NCBI RefSeq assembly: GCF_900112185.1
Contig: NZ_FOKP01000016.1
Span: forward strand, 1 to 64,000
From: Allobosea sp. CRIB-10
GTDB taxonomy: Bacteria > Pseudomonadota > Alphaproteobacteria > Rhizobiales > Beijerinckiaceae
Reading direction: 5' to 3'
Length of the DNA stretch: 64,000 bases
Below are positions 47,997-57,057 of the stretch, in pieces. The first letter of the stretch is position 1; each line of letters begins with the position of its first letter. The notes under the pieces were generated by a model. The model had not been told where the DNA came from. It did no database searches and saw only the letters and a list, made by a program, of their open reading frames with translations. A program made the translations under genes and the position numbers.

Positions 47997-49427
47997 TCAC
48001 CCGCCGAAGGTCGAGGTCACCGTCTGGCCGCCGCGCGAGATCGTCACCTCCCAGGCGCGCTTGCGCTCGCGCGTCGCCAGCTCGATCTCGCGCGAGGCGG
48101 CGATGCGTTCGCCATTGATCGCGAGGATCAGGTCGCCCTTGCGGAAGCCGACGCGCGCGGCCGGGCTGCCCTCCTCGATCTCGCTGACGACCACACCTTC
48201 GGTCGAGAGGTCGATCGAGAGCTCCTCGGCCACCGCCGGCGACAGGTTGAGCACGGTCAGGCCCGTGAAGGGCGAGCGGCCGGCGACCTTGACCGGCTCG
48301 CGCGGACGCGTCTCCGGCGCCGGCGTCAGCTTGATCGGGACGGTGATGCGCTTGCCGCCGCGCAGCACGGTGAGCTGCGTCGTGCCGCCGATCGGCCGCG
48401 TGGCAAAACGGTAGCCGAAGCTCTCGGGATCGTCGACGCCGACGCCGTCGACGGCGAGGATCACGTCCGAGCGCTTCAACCCGGCTTCCGCCGCCGGCCC
48501 CGAATCGACCACGCTGGCGACGACCGAGCCGGCCGGCCGGTCGAGCCCGAGCCCGTCTGCGACCTCCTGGGTCAGCGCCTGCAGCCGCGCCCCGAACCAG
48601 GGCCGCTTCACCAGCTTGCCGCCGGACTTGGCGCTCTCGACCACGACGCGGACCATGGCAGAGGGAATCGCGAAGCCGATGCCGTGGCTGCCGCCCGAGC
48701 GCGAGAAGATCGCGGTGTTGATGCCGGTCAGGCGCCCCTGCATGTCGACCAGCGCGCCGCCGGAGTTGCCGGGGTTGATCGCGGCGTCGGTCTGGATGAA
48801 GGACTGGGCATCGCCGACGCCGACTTGCGTGCGCGCCAGCGCCGAAATGATGCCCTGCGTCACCGTCTGGCCGACGCCGAAGGGATTGCCGATCGCCAGC
48901 ACGAGATCGCCGATCTGCAGCGTGTCGGAATCGCCGACCTCGATCGCCGTCAGCTCCTTGGCGCCCTTGACCTTGAGCACGGCAAGGTCGGTGCGTGGAT
49001 CGCGCAGCACGATCTCGGCCTCGAACTCGCGCTTGTCGGCGAGCGCGACCTTGACCTCGGTCATGCCCTCGATGACGTGGTTGTTGGTGACGACGAGGCC
49101 GCCGGCATCGACGATCACGCCCGAGCCGAGCGAGCGCTGCACCTGCTCGCGCGGCAGGCCGAAGCCGCCATCGCCGAAGAAGCGGCGGAAGAACGGATCG
49201 TCCATGAACGGGTTCTGCGGCCGCCGCTCGACGCGCGCGCCATAGACGTTGACGACCGAGGGCGAGGTCTTCTGCACGACGGGCGCGAAGGACAGTGTGA
49301 TCTGCTGGCGCGCTTCCGGAACCTGGCGGGCCTGAGCGAGCGCCAGCGACGAAGCGCCGATGGACAGCGCAAGACCGAGGCTCAGCGCGACAAACCGGCT
49401 GCGCTTCGGCATGATGGAACGGCGCAT
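47997..49427 (-). CDS. degQ: DegQ/HtrA-type periplasmic serine protease
   Basis: 476 residues from ATG at 49427 (AAGGAG upstream). Signal peptide ending in LALAQA, trypsin-like domain with His117 (TNNHV), Asp147 (RTDLAV) and Ser222 (NPGNSGGALVD), then two PDZ domains (about 275-370 and 385-470). Periplasmic quality-control protease/chaperone. Upstream palindrome and BLUF gene lie on the other side of its promoter region. Confidence 0.93.
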   Translation of the reverse strand: MRRSIMPKRSRFVALSLGLALSIGASSLALAQARQVPEARQQITLSFAPVVQKTSPSVVNVYGARVERRPQNPFMDDPFFRRFFGDGGFGLPREQVQRSLGSGVIVDAGGLVVTNNHVIEGMTEVKVALADKREFEAEIVLRDPRTDLAVLKVKGAKELTAIEVGDSDTLQIGDLVLAIGNPFGVGQTVTQGIISALARTQVGVGDAQSFIQTDAAINPGNSGGALVDMQGRLTGINTAIFSRSGGSHGIGFAIPSAMVRVVVESAKSGGKLVKRPWFGARLQALTQEVADGLGLDRPAGSVVASVVDSGPAAEAGLKRSDVILAVDGVGVDDPESFGYRFATRPIGGTTQLTVLRGGKRITVPIKLTPAPETRPREPVKVAGRSPFTGLTVLNLSPAVAEELSIDLSTEGVVVSEIEEGSPAARVGFRKGDLILAINGERIAASREIELATRERKRAWEVTISRGGQTVTSTFGG

Positions 49428-49465
49428 GCCGATCTCCTTCTTGAAACAAAATAGCTGCCTTGGAA

Positions 49466-49480
49466 GTTCAGTATCTGAAC
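49466..49480. promoter_or_regulatory. Palindrome between degQ and BLUF genes
   Basis: GTTCAG-TAT-CTGAAC, 39 bp before the degQ start. A possible operator for degQ or for both divergent genes; the binding protein is not known. Confidence 0.45.
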
Positions 49481-49583
49481 CATACCCCCGCGGCAGCATC
49501 CCGGACACTGTCGAGAACACGCGCTGCGCGTTCCTGTTCCGGGTCGCGAGACACCCCACCCTGCTCCCGAAAGGACCAATGAC

Positions 49584-50003
49584 GTGAGCCTCGTTCGCCT
49601 TGTTTATGCCAGCCGCAGCCGACTCGTCGAGGTAGATCGACGTGTGGAGCTCGCGCGCATTCTCGAGACGGCGCGGCGGCTCAATGCCGAGAGGCATGTC
49701 ACGGGTTTCCTGATGGCGACGCCGGGCGGATTCGCCCAGATCCTCGAAGGCGAGGCCGGTGCTATCGCGGAAACCTATGGCCGGATCATGGTCGATCCGC
49801 GCCATGACGAGCTGCGCCTGCTGGCACAGGACGTCGTCGAGCAGCGGCAGTTCGCCGGCTGGGCGATGGCCTTCGCCGAGCGCGACGAGACGACGGAGTT
49901 CATCTTCGGGCTCTATGGCGTCTCGCCAGACACCGAGATTTTCGAGCAGCCGCTGGACGTGCTGCTCGATCTCGCCGGCGAACTCGCCAACGCGAAGGGC
50001 TGA
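49584..50003 (+). CDS. BLUF-domain blue-light photoreceptor
   Basis: 139 residues starting at GTG (AAAGGA eight bases upstream). FAD-binding BLUF fold with the photocycle residues in place: Tyr8 (LVRLVYAS), Asn34 (RRLNAERHVTGFL), Gln52 (FAQILEG), and Trp93/Met95 (GWAMAF). A short-type BLUF with no effector domain, so it probably signals through a partner protein. Its stop is 3 bp from the convergent Bug gene. Confidence 0.92.
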   Translation: MSLVRLVYASRSRLVEVDRRVELARILETARRLNAERHVTGFLMATPGGFAQILEGEAGAIAETYGRIMVDPRHDELRLLAQDVVEQRQFAGWAMAFAERDETTEFIFGLYGVSPDTEIFEQPLDVLLDLAGELANAKG

Positions 50004-50006
50004 GGC

Positions 50007-50963
50007 CTATTTGCCGTCGCTAAGCAGCACCTTGTACTTCTCGATCTCGGCCGGGACCATCTTGGCGACGAACTCCGGCGACATCTCCTCCTTCTCGGGC
50101 AGCACCGAGGAGAGCTCCTTGAAGCGCGCATGCAGCTTCTCGCTGGAAAGCGCGGTGCGCAGCGCCTGATTGAGCTTGTCGATCACCGGTTGCGGCGTGC
50201 CCTTCGGCGCGAAGATCGCGTTCCAGCCCTGCGCCTGGAAGGCCGGCAATCCTGCTTCGGTCGATGTCGGCACGTCCGGCAGGCTCGGCAGGCGTTGCGG
50301 CGTCGCCACCACCAGCGCCTTGACCTTGTTGCCCTGGACCGCGCCGGACAGCGAGGTCGCCGCATCGCAGACGCCGTCGATCTGCCCGCCCATCAGGTCG
50401 TTCAGCGCCGGCCCAGCGCCGCGATAGCTCACCAGCGCCACGTCGAGGCCCGACGCCTTCAGGAAGTTGCGGCAGATCAGATAGTTCGACGAGCCGACGC
50501 CGGCATGGCCGAGGCTGATCTTGCCCGGGTTCGCCTTGGCATAGGCGAGGAACTCGTTGAGGTCCTTGGCCGGGAAGCCGAGCTTCAGCGCGATCATCGG
50601 CGAGGTCTTGGCGACGAGGCCGATCGGCACGAAATCGGCGGGCGTGTATTTGAGATCGTTATAGATCGTGTAGGAGGCGGCGTTGGTGCCGCTGTTGCCG
50701 ATCACGATGGTGTAGCCGTCCGGCTCGGCCCTTGCCGCCCGCGTCAGCGCGGTCGCGCCGCCGGCCCCGCCCATGTTCTCCATCACGATGCGCTGGCCGA
50801 GCACCTGGGCCATCTCCTCGCCGACGAGCCGGGCGATCACGTCGGAGGAGCCGCCGGCCGCGAACGGCACCAGCATGTTGATCGGCTTCGACGGATACTT
50901 GTCCTGGGCCTGCACCGGCAGGACGGCGATGGCGGCGAGCATGGCCAGAGCAGCGCGCTTCAT
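50007..50963 (-). CDS. Tripartite tricarboxylate transporter substrate-binding protein (TctC/Bug), second copy
   Basis: 318 residues from ATG at 50963. Signal peptide (LAMLAAIAVLPVQAQ), then YPSKPINMLVPFAAGGSSDV, the Bug hallmark, and the usual DVPTSTEAGLP segment. Periplasmic carboxylate receptor. Again no TctA/TctB genes nearby. Distinct sequence from the 13-kb copy, so a different ligand. Confidence 0.92.
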   Translation of the reverse strand: MKRAALAMLAAIAVLPVQAQDKYPSKPINMLVPFAAGGSSDVIARLVGEEMAQVLGQRIVMENMGGAGGATALTRAARAEPDGYTIVIGNSGTNAASYTIYNDLKYTPADFVPIGLVAKTSPMIALKLGFPAKDLNEFLAYAKANPGKISLGHAGVGSSNYLICRNFLKASGLDVALVSYRGAGPALNDLMGGQIDGVCDAATSLSGAVQGNKVKALVVATPQRLPSLPDVPTSTEAGLPAFQAQGWNAIFAPKGTPQPVIDKLNQALRTALSSEKLHARFKELSSVLPEKEEMSPEFVAKMVPAEIEKYKVLLSDGK

Positions 50964-51125
50964 GCGAATATCTCCCTCGACGCCGGGCCTGTTTCCAAAG
51001 CGGCGTTGCACCGCCCTGCCCGGTTCGGGCAGACGCTAGCACCCCCCTGACGCAGGGAAAAGCGCGAGCGGGCGCAACAATCTCGCGCAGCAATCGCCTC
51101 TCGCTTCTGATCTGCACAGGCAACG

Positions 51126-51153
51126 AAAAAGGGCGGCCCGAAGACCGCCCTTT
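51126..51153 (-). terminator. Terminator of the rpsM-rpsK-rpoA-rplQ operon
   Basis: AAAGGGCGG (51128-51136) / CCGCCCTTT (51145-51153) with an 8-nt loop; T-run on the minus strand from the A-run at 51126. Lies 25 bp after rplQ. Confidence 0.9.
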
Positions 51154-51178
51154 CGTAAGCTTGGATGCCTTGAAAAAC

Positions 51179-51598
51179 TCAGGCCGCCTGCTCGTCATCG
51201 GCCGTGAAGACCGGACCGGAATCCTGGCCCTTGGCGTCGACGTCGCGATCGACGAACTCGATCACGGCGAGCGGCGCGTTGTCGCCGAAGCGGAAGCCCG
51301 CCTTCATGATGCGCAGATAGCCGCCATTGCGCTCCTTGTAGCGCGGGCCGAGGACCGCGAAGAGCTTGCCGACCAAAGCGACGTCCTTGATCTGCGCGAT
51401 CGCCTGGCGGCGGGCGTGCAGGTCGCCGCGCTTGCCGAGGGTCACCAGCTTCTCGACGACCGGACGCAGGTCCTTGGCCTTCGGCAGCGTGGTGGTGATC
51501 TGCTCGTGCTTGATCAGGGCCTGGGCCATGTTGGCGAACATCGCCTGGCGATGCTCGGCAGTGCGGTTGAAACGACGACCGCGGAAACCGTGACGCAT
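51179..51598 (-). CDS. rplQ: 50S ribosomal protein L17
   Basis: 139 residues. [20 protein letters not shown] at the N-terminus is the universal L17 opening, followed by [19 protein letters not shown]. The C-terminus ends in an acidic FTADDEQAA tail. Last gene of the alpha operon, followed by a terminator. Confidence 0.97.
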   Translation of the reverse strand: MRHGFRGRRFNRTAEHRQAMFANMAQALIKHEQITTTLPKAKDLRPVVEKLVTLGKRGDLHARRQAIAQIKDVALVGKLFAVLGPRYKERNGGYLRIMKAGFRFGDNAPLAVIEFVDRDVDAKGQDSGPVFTADDEQAA

Positions 51599-51712
51599 GT
51601 TTGGCTCCTTCGTTGCTTACGGCCGCCGTGCCACGGAACGGCCGTCCTTTATGCTCCGGAGTGATGTCACGCCGGGCGGGGGATGGCGCGGGAGATGTCC
51701 CGCGCCAGGGTC

Positions 51713-52729
51713 TCAGTAGTGCTCTTCGAAGCGCTTCGCCAGCTCTTCGATGTTCTCCGGCGGCCAGCCCTGCACGTCCATGCCGAGATGGAGGCCCATG
51801 GTGGCGAGCACTTCCTTGATCTCGTTCAGCGACTTGCGGCCGAAGTTCGGGGTGCGCAGCATCTCGCCTTCCGACTTCTGGATGAGGTCGCCGATATAGA
51901 CGATGTTGTCGTTCTTCAGGCAGTTCGCCGAACGGACCGACAGTTCGAGCTCGTCGACCTTCTTGAGCAGGGCCGGGTTGAACGGCAGCTGCGGCGCGGT
52001 CGAGACGGCCTCTTCCTTGCGCGGCTCTTCGAAGGTGATGAAGACGGCGAGCTGGTCCTGCAGGATGCGGGCGGCCAGCGCCAGCGCGTCCTCGGGGCTG
52101 ACCGAGCCGTTGGTCTCGATCTGCATGGTCAGCATGTCGCGGTCGAGGTTCTGACCCTCGCGGGTGTTCTCGACGCGATAGGAGACCTTCTTGACCGGCG
52201 AGTACAGGCTGTCGACCGGGATCAGGCCGATCGGCGCGTCCTCGGGACGGTTCTGCTCGGAGGGGACATAGCCCTTGCCGGTGTTGACCGTGAACTCCAT
52301 GCGGATCTCGGCCCCGTCGTCGAGCGTGCAGAGCACGAGTTCGGGGTTGAGGATCGAGACGTCGCCGATGGTGTTGATGTCGCCGGCGGTGACGGCGCCA
52401 GGGCCGGTCTTGCGCAGGGTCATGCGCTTGGGACCCTCACCCTGCATCTTGATGGCGATCGCCTTGATGTTCAGGACGATGTCGGTGACGTCCTCGCGCA
52501 CGCCCGGAATCGACGAGAACTCATGCAGCACGCCGTCGATCTGGACGGCGGTGACGGCAGCGCCCTGGAGCGAGGAGAGCAGCACGCGACGCAGCGCGTT
52601 GCCGAGCGTCATGCCGAAGCCGCGCTCGAGCGGACGCGCGATCACGGTGGCCAGACGCTTCGGGTCGTCTCCGACCTTGACTTCGAGCTTGTTCGGCTTG
52701 GACAGATCCTGCCAGTTCTTGCTGATCAC
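51713..52729 (-). CDS. rpoA: RNA polymerase alpha subunit
   Basis: 338 residues. N-terminal dimerisation/assembly domain ([20 protein letters not shown]) and C-terminal DNA-binding aCTD ([18 protein letters not shown], then [17 protein letters not shown]) with the helix-hairpin-helix. Fully conserved. Located between rpsK and rplQ as in all proteobacteria. Confidence 0.98.
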   Translation of the reverse strand: MISKNWQDLSKPNKLEVKVGDDPKRLATVIARPLERGFGMTLGNALRRVLLSSLQGAAVTAVQIDGVLHEFSSIPGVREDVTDIVLNIKAIAIKMQGEGPKRMTLRKTGPGAVTAGDINTIGDVSILNPELVLCTLDDGAEIRMEFTVNTGKGYVPSEQNRPEDAPIGLIPVDSLYSPVKKVSYRVENTREGQNLDRDMLTMQIETNGSVSPEDALALAARILQDQLAVFITFEEPRKEEAVSTAPQLPFNPALLKKVDELELSVRSANCLKNDNIVYIGDLIQKSEGEMLRTPNFGRKSLNEIKEVLATMGLHLGMDVQGWPPENIEELAKRFEEHY

Positions 52730-52821
52730 GACCGCACTCCTGGTGCTTCAATAATGGCGGCGGCGGGCCGCCCCGTACCGGCGCCCGCCCCTGCGGGCGC
52801 CGCTTCGATCCGGCGCTGGCT

Positions 52822-53211
52822 TTAGACGCGGCGGCGCTTGCGCGGCCGGCAGCCATTGTGCGGGATCGGCGTCACGTCGCGGATCGAGGTGACGGTGAAG
52901 CCGGCGGCCTGCAGCGCGCGCAGCGCCGACTCGCGGCCCGAACCCGGACCGGTGACCTCGACCTCGAGGGTGCGCATGCCGTGCTCGGCAGCCTTGCGAG
53001 CCGCGTCCTCAGCCGCGACCTGGGCGGCATAGGGGGTCGACTTGCGCGAACCCTTGAAACCCATCGTGCCGGCGGACGACCACGAGATCGTGTTGCCCTG
53101 CGCGTCGGTGATGGTGATCATGGTGTTGTTGAACGAGGCGTTCACATGCGCGACGCCGGAAACGATGTTCTTGCGTTCGCGACGGCGGACGCGTTGGGCT
53201 TCCTTGGCCAT
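52822..53211 (-). CDS. rpsK: 30S ribosomal protein S11
   Basis: 129 residues with [19 protein letters not shown] and [14 protein letters not shown], and the typical C-terminus [18 protein letters not shown]. Binds 16S rRNA in the platform. About 120 bp spacer to rpsM is larger than usual. Confidence 0.98.
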   Translation of the reverse strand: MAKEAQRVRRRERKNIVSGVAHVNASFNNTMITITDAQGNTISWSSAGTMGFKGSRKSTPYAAQVAAEDAARKAAEHGMRTLEVEVTGPGSGRESALRALQAAGFTVTSIRDVTPIPHNGCRPRKRRRV

Positions 53212-53333
53212 AGTCTCTTTCTTTCATCCTTCAGGCGCGCCCGTGATGCCAGGCGCTGGGGATATCGCCTGCCCGCGAGCGGGTCAGGCGACGCAAAACA
53301 AGATAGCGAGCCGGTCGCCCGGCCCGGCGAAAC

Positions 53334-53702
53334 TCACTTCTTCTTGCCGGCGATCGGCTTCGCCTTGCCCTTGCGGGTGCGGGCGTTGGTGTGGGTGCGC
53401 TGGCCGCGCACCGGCAGCGAGCGGCGATGGCGCAGGCCGCGATAGCAGCCGAGGTCCATCAGGCGCTTGATGTTCATCGAGACTTCGCGGCGCAGATCGC
53501 CCTCGACGAGATAGTCGCGGTCGATCGTCTCGCGGATCTGCAGGACCTCGGCGTCGGTCAGCTGGTTGACCCGGCGCTCGGCGGCGATGCCGACCTTGTC
53601 GCAGATCTCCTGGGCCTTGTGGGCGCCGATGCCGTGAATGTACTGCAGACCGATGACGACGCGCTTGCCGGTCGGAATGTTGACGCCCGCGATACGAGCC
53701 AT
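53334..53702 (-). CDS. rpsM: 30S ribosomal protein S13
   Basis: 122 residues from ATG at 53702, giving [19 protein letters not shown], the conserved start. GHxxRHxxR-type [19 protein letters not shown] is present, ending in a lysine-rich tail. First gene of the separated alpha operon; the long upstream region to 53977 probably contains its own promoter because transcription from adk is terminated beforehand. Confidence 0.98.
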   Translation of the reverse strand: MARIAGVNIPTGKRVVIGLQYIHGIGAHKAQEICDKVGIAAERRVNQLTDAEVLQIRETIDRDYLVEGDLRREVSMNIKRLMDLGCYRGLRHRRSLPVRGQRTHTNARTRKGKAKPIAGKKK

Positions 53703-53977
53703 GTTCTTCACCTCTCCATGCGGCCGCAGCGCCAGGCGCCACGGCAATGACGATAACTCCGCGTCCGGTGGAGGCCGGCCCTTGCGGAGCGTTGAACTTG
53801 GTCCATACGCAAATGCGACGCCGTCCCTTCTCCCGAAGGCATCGGCATCGCTCATATGAAACCGGATGGCGGCTCCTTAAAGGGTCGGGTGCAACGAGTC
53901 AACCCATTGCACCCAAGAAACATGCCAAGGCCGGCAAAGCCGCCCTTCCCTTTATCTCTCTGCGCGCAGAATGCCCT

Positions 53978-55174
53978 CTATTTCTTCACCAGCGGGCACT
54001 TGCTCTCCGAAAGCGGCGCGATGATTTCCGCCGCCGGGATCTTGCGGACCACCTTGAAATAGTCCCAGGGCGCCTTCGATTCGGCGGGAGCCTTGGCCTC
54101 GACCAGCAGCATGTCGTTCAGCAGCCTTCCGTCCTCGCGGATCTTGGCGCCGGGCGCATAAAAGTCGTCGACCGGCAGCTCCTTCATCTTGGCCGCGACT
54201 GCCGGGCCCGCCGCCGTGCCTGCCGCCTTCACCGCCTTGAGATAGTGCAGCACCGAGGAATAGACGCTGGCCTGGATCATGCCCGGCATCTTCTTGGTCC
54301 GCGCCATATAGCGGTCTGCCCAATCTCGGCTCGGCTTGTCGGCGTCATGGTAGTAGGCGGTGGTGGTGATGAGCCCCTTGGCCTTGTCGAGGCCGAGCCC
54401 GTGCACGTCGCTCAGCACCACCACCATCGCTGCGAGCTTCTGGCCGCCATCGACGAGGCCGAACTCGCCGGCCTGCTTGATCGAGTTGATCGTGTCGGTG
54501 CCGGCATTGGCGAAGGCGACGATCTTGGCCTTGGAGGCCTGCGCCTGCAGCAGGAAGGAGGAGAAGTCCGGCGTCGACAGCGGCGCGCGCACCGTGCCCA
54601 GCGTCTTGCCCTTGTTGGCCGCGACGATCGTCTCGATATCGGCGGTGAGCTGATGGCCGAAGGCATAGTCGGCGGCGATGATGTACCAGCTGTCGCCGCC
54701 CTCGCGCAGGATCGACAGCGCCGTGCCCTTGGCCGAGGTCGCGGTGTCGAAGGTCCACATGAAACCGGTGGCGCTGCAGTCCTCGTTGAAGAGGCGCGTC
54801 GTCGCCGGCCCGTTATAGAGCGTGACCTTCTGCTTCTCCTTGGCAATGCCGGCGACCGCCAGCGCGACCGCCGAATTCGTCAGGTCGGCAATCGCGGTGA
54901 CGCCGTCGACATCGTACCAGCGCCGCGCCAGGCCCGCGGCGACATCCGGCTTGTTTTGGTGGTCGCCCGAGACGATCTCGATCGGCTTGCCCAGCACCGA
55001 GCCGCCGAAATCCTCGATCGCGAGCTTGGCCGCCTCGACCGAGCCGAGACCGCCGAACTCGGCATAATTGCCCGATTGGTCGTTGAGGATGCCGATCTTG
55101 ACCGCGTCCTGCGCCCGCGCGGTCGCCGCAGTCGCCAGCAGCGCAGCCGCCACAAGGCAAGCAACCCGTTTCAT
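53978..55174 (-). CDS. ABC transporter substrate-binding protein, branched-chain amino acid type
   Basis: 398 residues from ATG at 55174 with GGGAGG upstream. Signal peptide (LVAAALLATAATARAQ), then VKIGILNDQSGNYAEFGG, the LivJ/type-I periplasmic binding opening, and AADYAFGHQL and ARAPLSTPDFSSFLLQ-like later strands. Binds an amino acid, amide or aromatic ligand. No permease or ATPase gene is near. It lies inside the interruption between adk and rpsM, same strand. Confidence 0.92.
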   Translation of the reverse strand: MKRVACLVAAALLATAATARAQDAVKIGILNDQSGNYAEFGGLGSVEAAKLAIEDFGGSVLGKPIEIVSGDHQNKPDVAAGLARRWYDVDGVTAIADLTNSAVALAVAGIAKEKQKVTLYNGPATTRLFNEDCSATGFMWTFDTATSAKGTALSILREGGDSWYIIAADYAFGHQLTADIETIVAANKGKTLGTVRAPLSTPDFSSFLLQAQASKAKIVAFANAGTDTINSIKQAGEFGLVDGGQKLAAMVVVLSDVHGLGLDKAKGLITTTAYYHDADKPSRDWADRYMARTKKMPGMIQASVYSSVLHYLKAVKAAGTAAGPAVAAKMKELPVDDFYAPGAKIREDGRLLNDMLLVEAKAPAESKAPWDYFKVVRKIPAAEIIAPLSESKCPLVKK

Positions 55175-55450
55175 GCTGTCCTCCCGTTTGCCGGTCGGTC
55201 GGCCAGCCGGCGATGGCTGATGCCACCGGCCTAAGGCTGCCGCCGCCATGTCTTGGCCGCTACCGGCCTCAGCGGAGTTCAGTCGGCGGGAGAAGATGTG
55301 TCAATTGCAACCGCGGCGCGCGAAATCGCGCCTGCGCTGGCGCAAATGCGCACGGGCACATTGGGCTGAGCCATCCCCCGGGCCCAAGCCTTGCGATCGG
55401 TATCGTCGAGGCATATGCTCCGACATATGCCAACAGCCGGAGTGACGCGA

Positions 55451-55687
55451 ATGAACGAGATTCGACACGTCAGGCTGTTTCGCAATGGTCGCAATCAGGC
55501 TGTTCGCATCCCTGTCGAGTTCGAGCTTCCCGGGGATGAAGCCCTGATGCGCCGCGATGGCGACCGTCTCGTCATCGAGCCTTTGGCCAAACGGGGTCTG
55601 TCCGCCCTCCTCGCCAGCCTGGAACCGCTCGACGAGGCCTTCCCGGAGATCGTCGATCCCCCACCGGCGCCGGAACGCGACCTTTGA
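55451..55687 (+). CDS. vapB: VapB-type antitoxin (AbrB/SpoVT fold)
   Basis: 78 residues from ATG at 55451. N-terminal swapped-hairpin DNA-binding strand region RHVRLFRNGRNQAVRIP and the VIEPL end of the AbrB domain are clear; the acidic/proline C-tail is the toxin-binding part. Overlaps the toxin start by 3 bp as TTGA. Probably autorepresses the operon with VapC. Confidence 0.9.
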   Translation: MNEIRHVRLFRNGRNQAVRIPVEFELPGDEALMRRDGDRLVIEPLAKRGLSALLASLEPLDEAFPEIVDPPPAPERDL

Positions 55688-56085
55688 CGCGCTATCTGCT
55701 CGACACCAACATCATCTCCGATCTGGTGCGCCAGCCGCAGGGCCGTGCTGCGAAACGCATCGCGGAGATCGGCGACCGTCAAATCCTGACGAGCGTGATC
55801 GTCGCAGCTGAATTGCGCTATGGCTGCAGGAAAGCCGGCTCGGCGCGCCTGTCGGCAACCGTCGAAGCTCTGCTTTTTGAGATCGCGACGATTCCGTTCG
55901 ACGAGGCCGCCTCGCGTGCCTATGCCGATCTGCGCACAGCCCTCGAAGCCAGGGGCCAGCCGATCGGCGGCAACGACATGCTCATTGCCGCGCAGGCTCT
56001 GGCGCTCGGGTGCGTCATGGTCACGGCGAACACTGACGAATTCGCCCGCGTCGACGGGCTCAAGGTCGAGAACTGGCTGGCCTGA
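55684..56085 (+). CDS. vapC: VapC-type PIN-domain ribonuclease toxin
   Basis: 133 residues from a TTG start. PIN acidic residues all present: Asp7 (LLDTNIISDL), Glu43 (AAELRYG), Asp98 (IGGNDMLIAAQA) and Asn116/Asp118 (VTANTDEF), so an active metal-dependent RNase is predicted, likely cutting tRNA. Translation couples to vapB through the TTGA overlap. Opposite strand to all surrounding ribosomal genes. Confidence 0.92.
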   Translation: MTRYLLDTNIISDLVRQPQGRAAKRIAEIGDRQILTSVIVAAELRYGCRKAGSARLSATVEALLFEIATIPFDEAASRAYADLRTALEARGQPIGGNDMLIAAQALALGCVMVTANTDEFARVDGLKVENWLA

Positions 56086-56096
56086 GCTCTGCCCCC

Positions 56097-56399
56097 TCAC
56101 CGCTTGCGTACGAACTCCGTGCGCAGCACCAGCCCCTTGATGCTCTCGTGGCGGCAGTCGATCTCCTCGGGATTGTCGGTCAGCCGGATCGAGCGGATCA
56201 CCGTGCCCTGCTTCAGGGTCTGGCCGGCGCCCTTGACCTTGAGGTCCTTGATCAGCGTCACCGCGTCGCCATCGGCCAGGATGTTGCCGGAGGCGTCGCG
56301 GACCTTGAGCTTCTGCGCCGCCGCGGCTGCCAGTTCCGAGGCCGGGCGCCACTCGCCGGTCGCCTCGTCGTAGACATAGTCGTCATCGCCATCGGCCAT
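56097..56399 (-). CDS. PhnA/YjdM-like domain protein
   Basis: 100 residues from ATG at 56399 (AAGGAG upstream). The C-terminal PhnA domain is seen: VRDASGNILADGDAVTLIKD, LKVKGAGQTLKQGTVIRSIR and CRHESIKGLVLRTEFVRK. The N-terminal zinc ribbon of E. coli YjdM is absent; an acidic leader DGDDDYVYDEATGEW replaces it. Despite the name the family has no proven role in phosphonate use. Just beyond the adk terminator. Confidence 0.8.
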   Translation of the reverse strand: MADGDDDYVYDEATGEWRPASELAAAAAQKLKVRDASGNILADGDAVTLIKDLKVKGAGQTLKQGTVIRSIRLTDNPEEIDCRHESIKGLVLRTEFVRKR

Positions 56400-56420
56400 G
56401 GGCTCGGCTCCTTCGCCAAG

Positions 56421-56448
56421 AAAAAACCGCGCGGCGAGAACCGCGCGG
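56421..56448 (-). terminator. Strong terminator after adk
   Basis: CCGCGCGG (56427-56434) / CCGCGCGG (56441-56448), 6-nt loop, and AAAAAA at 56421-56426 reading as a T-run on the minus strand. It lies 28 bp after adk and would end the S10-spc transcript before rpsM. Confidence 0.9.
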
Positions 56449-56475
56449 CCTCTGAATTTCCAATCGGGCTGGTGA

Positions 56476-57057
56476 TCAGCCCGCCAGCGCCTGCTCGATC
56501 GCCGAGGAGACATCGTCGATCGGCTGCATGCCGTCGATCGGCGTCAGCTGGCCGCGCTTCTCGTAATAGGGCGCGACGATCGCGGTGTCGCGGTTATAGG
56601 CCTCGAGCCGGGTCTTGAAGACCTCCGGATCGTCGTCCTTGCGCACCGGCTGGCCGGCGGCCTTGGCCTCCTCCGCGCGGCGCACGATCCGGTCGACGAG
56701 CTTGCTCTGGTCGACCCGGAGCTCGAGCACCTTGTCGAGCTTCAGCCCCTTGCCGGCCAGCATCGAGTCGAGCGCCTCGGCCTGCGCCAGCGTGCGCGGG
56801 AAACCGTCGAGGATGAAGCCCTTCTTCGCATCGGCTTCCTCGATGCGGTCGGCGACGATGCCGATGACGATCTCGTCCGAGACCAGCCCGCCGGCATCCA
56901 TCACCGCCTTCGCCTTGAGACCGACCGGGGTGCCGGCCGCCACCGCGGCGCGCAGCATGTCGCCGGTCGAGAGCTGCGGAATGCCGTGCTTCGCGACGAT
57001 CCGCGTCGCCTGAGTGCCTTTGCCCGCCCCCGGCGGCCCCAGGAAAATCAGCCTCAT
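56476..57057 (-). CDS. adk: Adenylate kinase
   Basis: 193 residues with P-loop GPPGAGKGT at 7-15, [13 protein letters not shown], and the short LID form common in alphaproteobacteria (no zinc LID). Converts ATP and AMP to two ADP. Start codon overlaps the secY stop as TGATG, so translation is coupled. Confidence 0.96.
   Translation of the reverse strand: MRLIFLGPPGAGKGTQATRIVAKHGIPQLSTGDMLRAAVAAGTPVGLKAKAVMDAGGLVSDEIVIGIVADRIEEADAKKGFILDGFPRTLAQAEALDSMLAGKGLKLDKVLELRVDQSKLVDRIVRRAEEAKAAGQPVRKDDDPEVFKTRLEAYNRDTAIVAPYYEKRGQLTPIDGMQPIDDVSSAIEQALAG

Noticed and set aside
55391-55450. Earlier ATG starts for vapB
   Set aside because: Would add 20 unlikely residues; the ATG at 55451 has a GGAG and gives a normal AbrB start.
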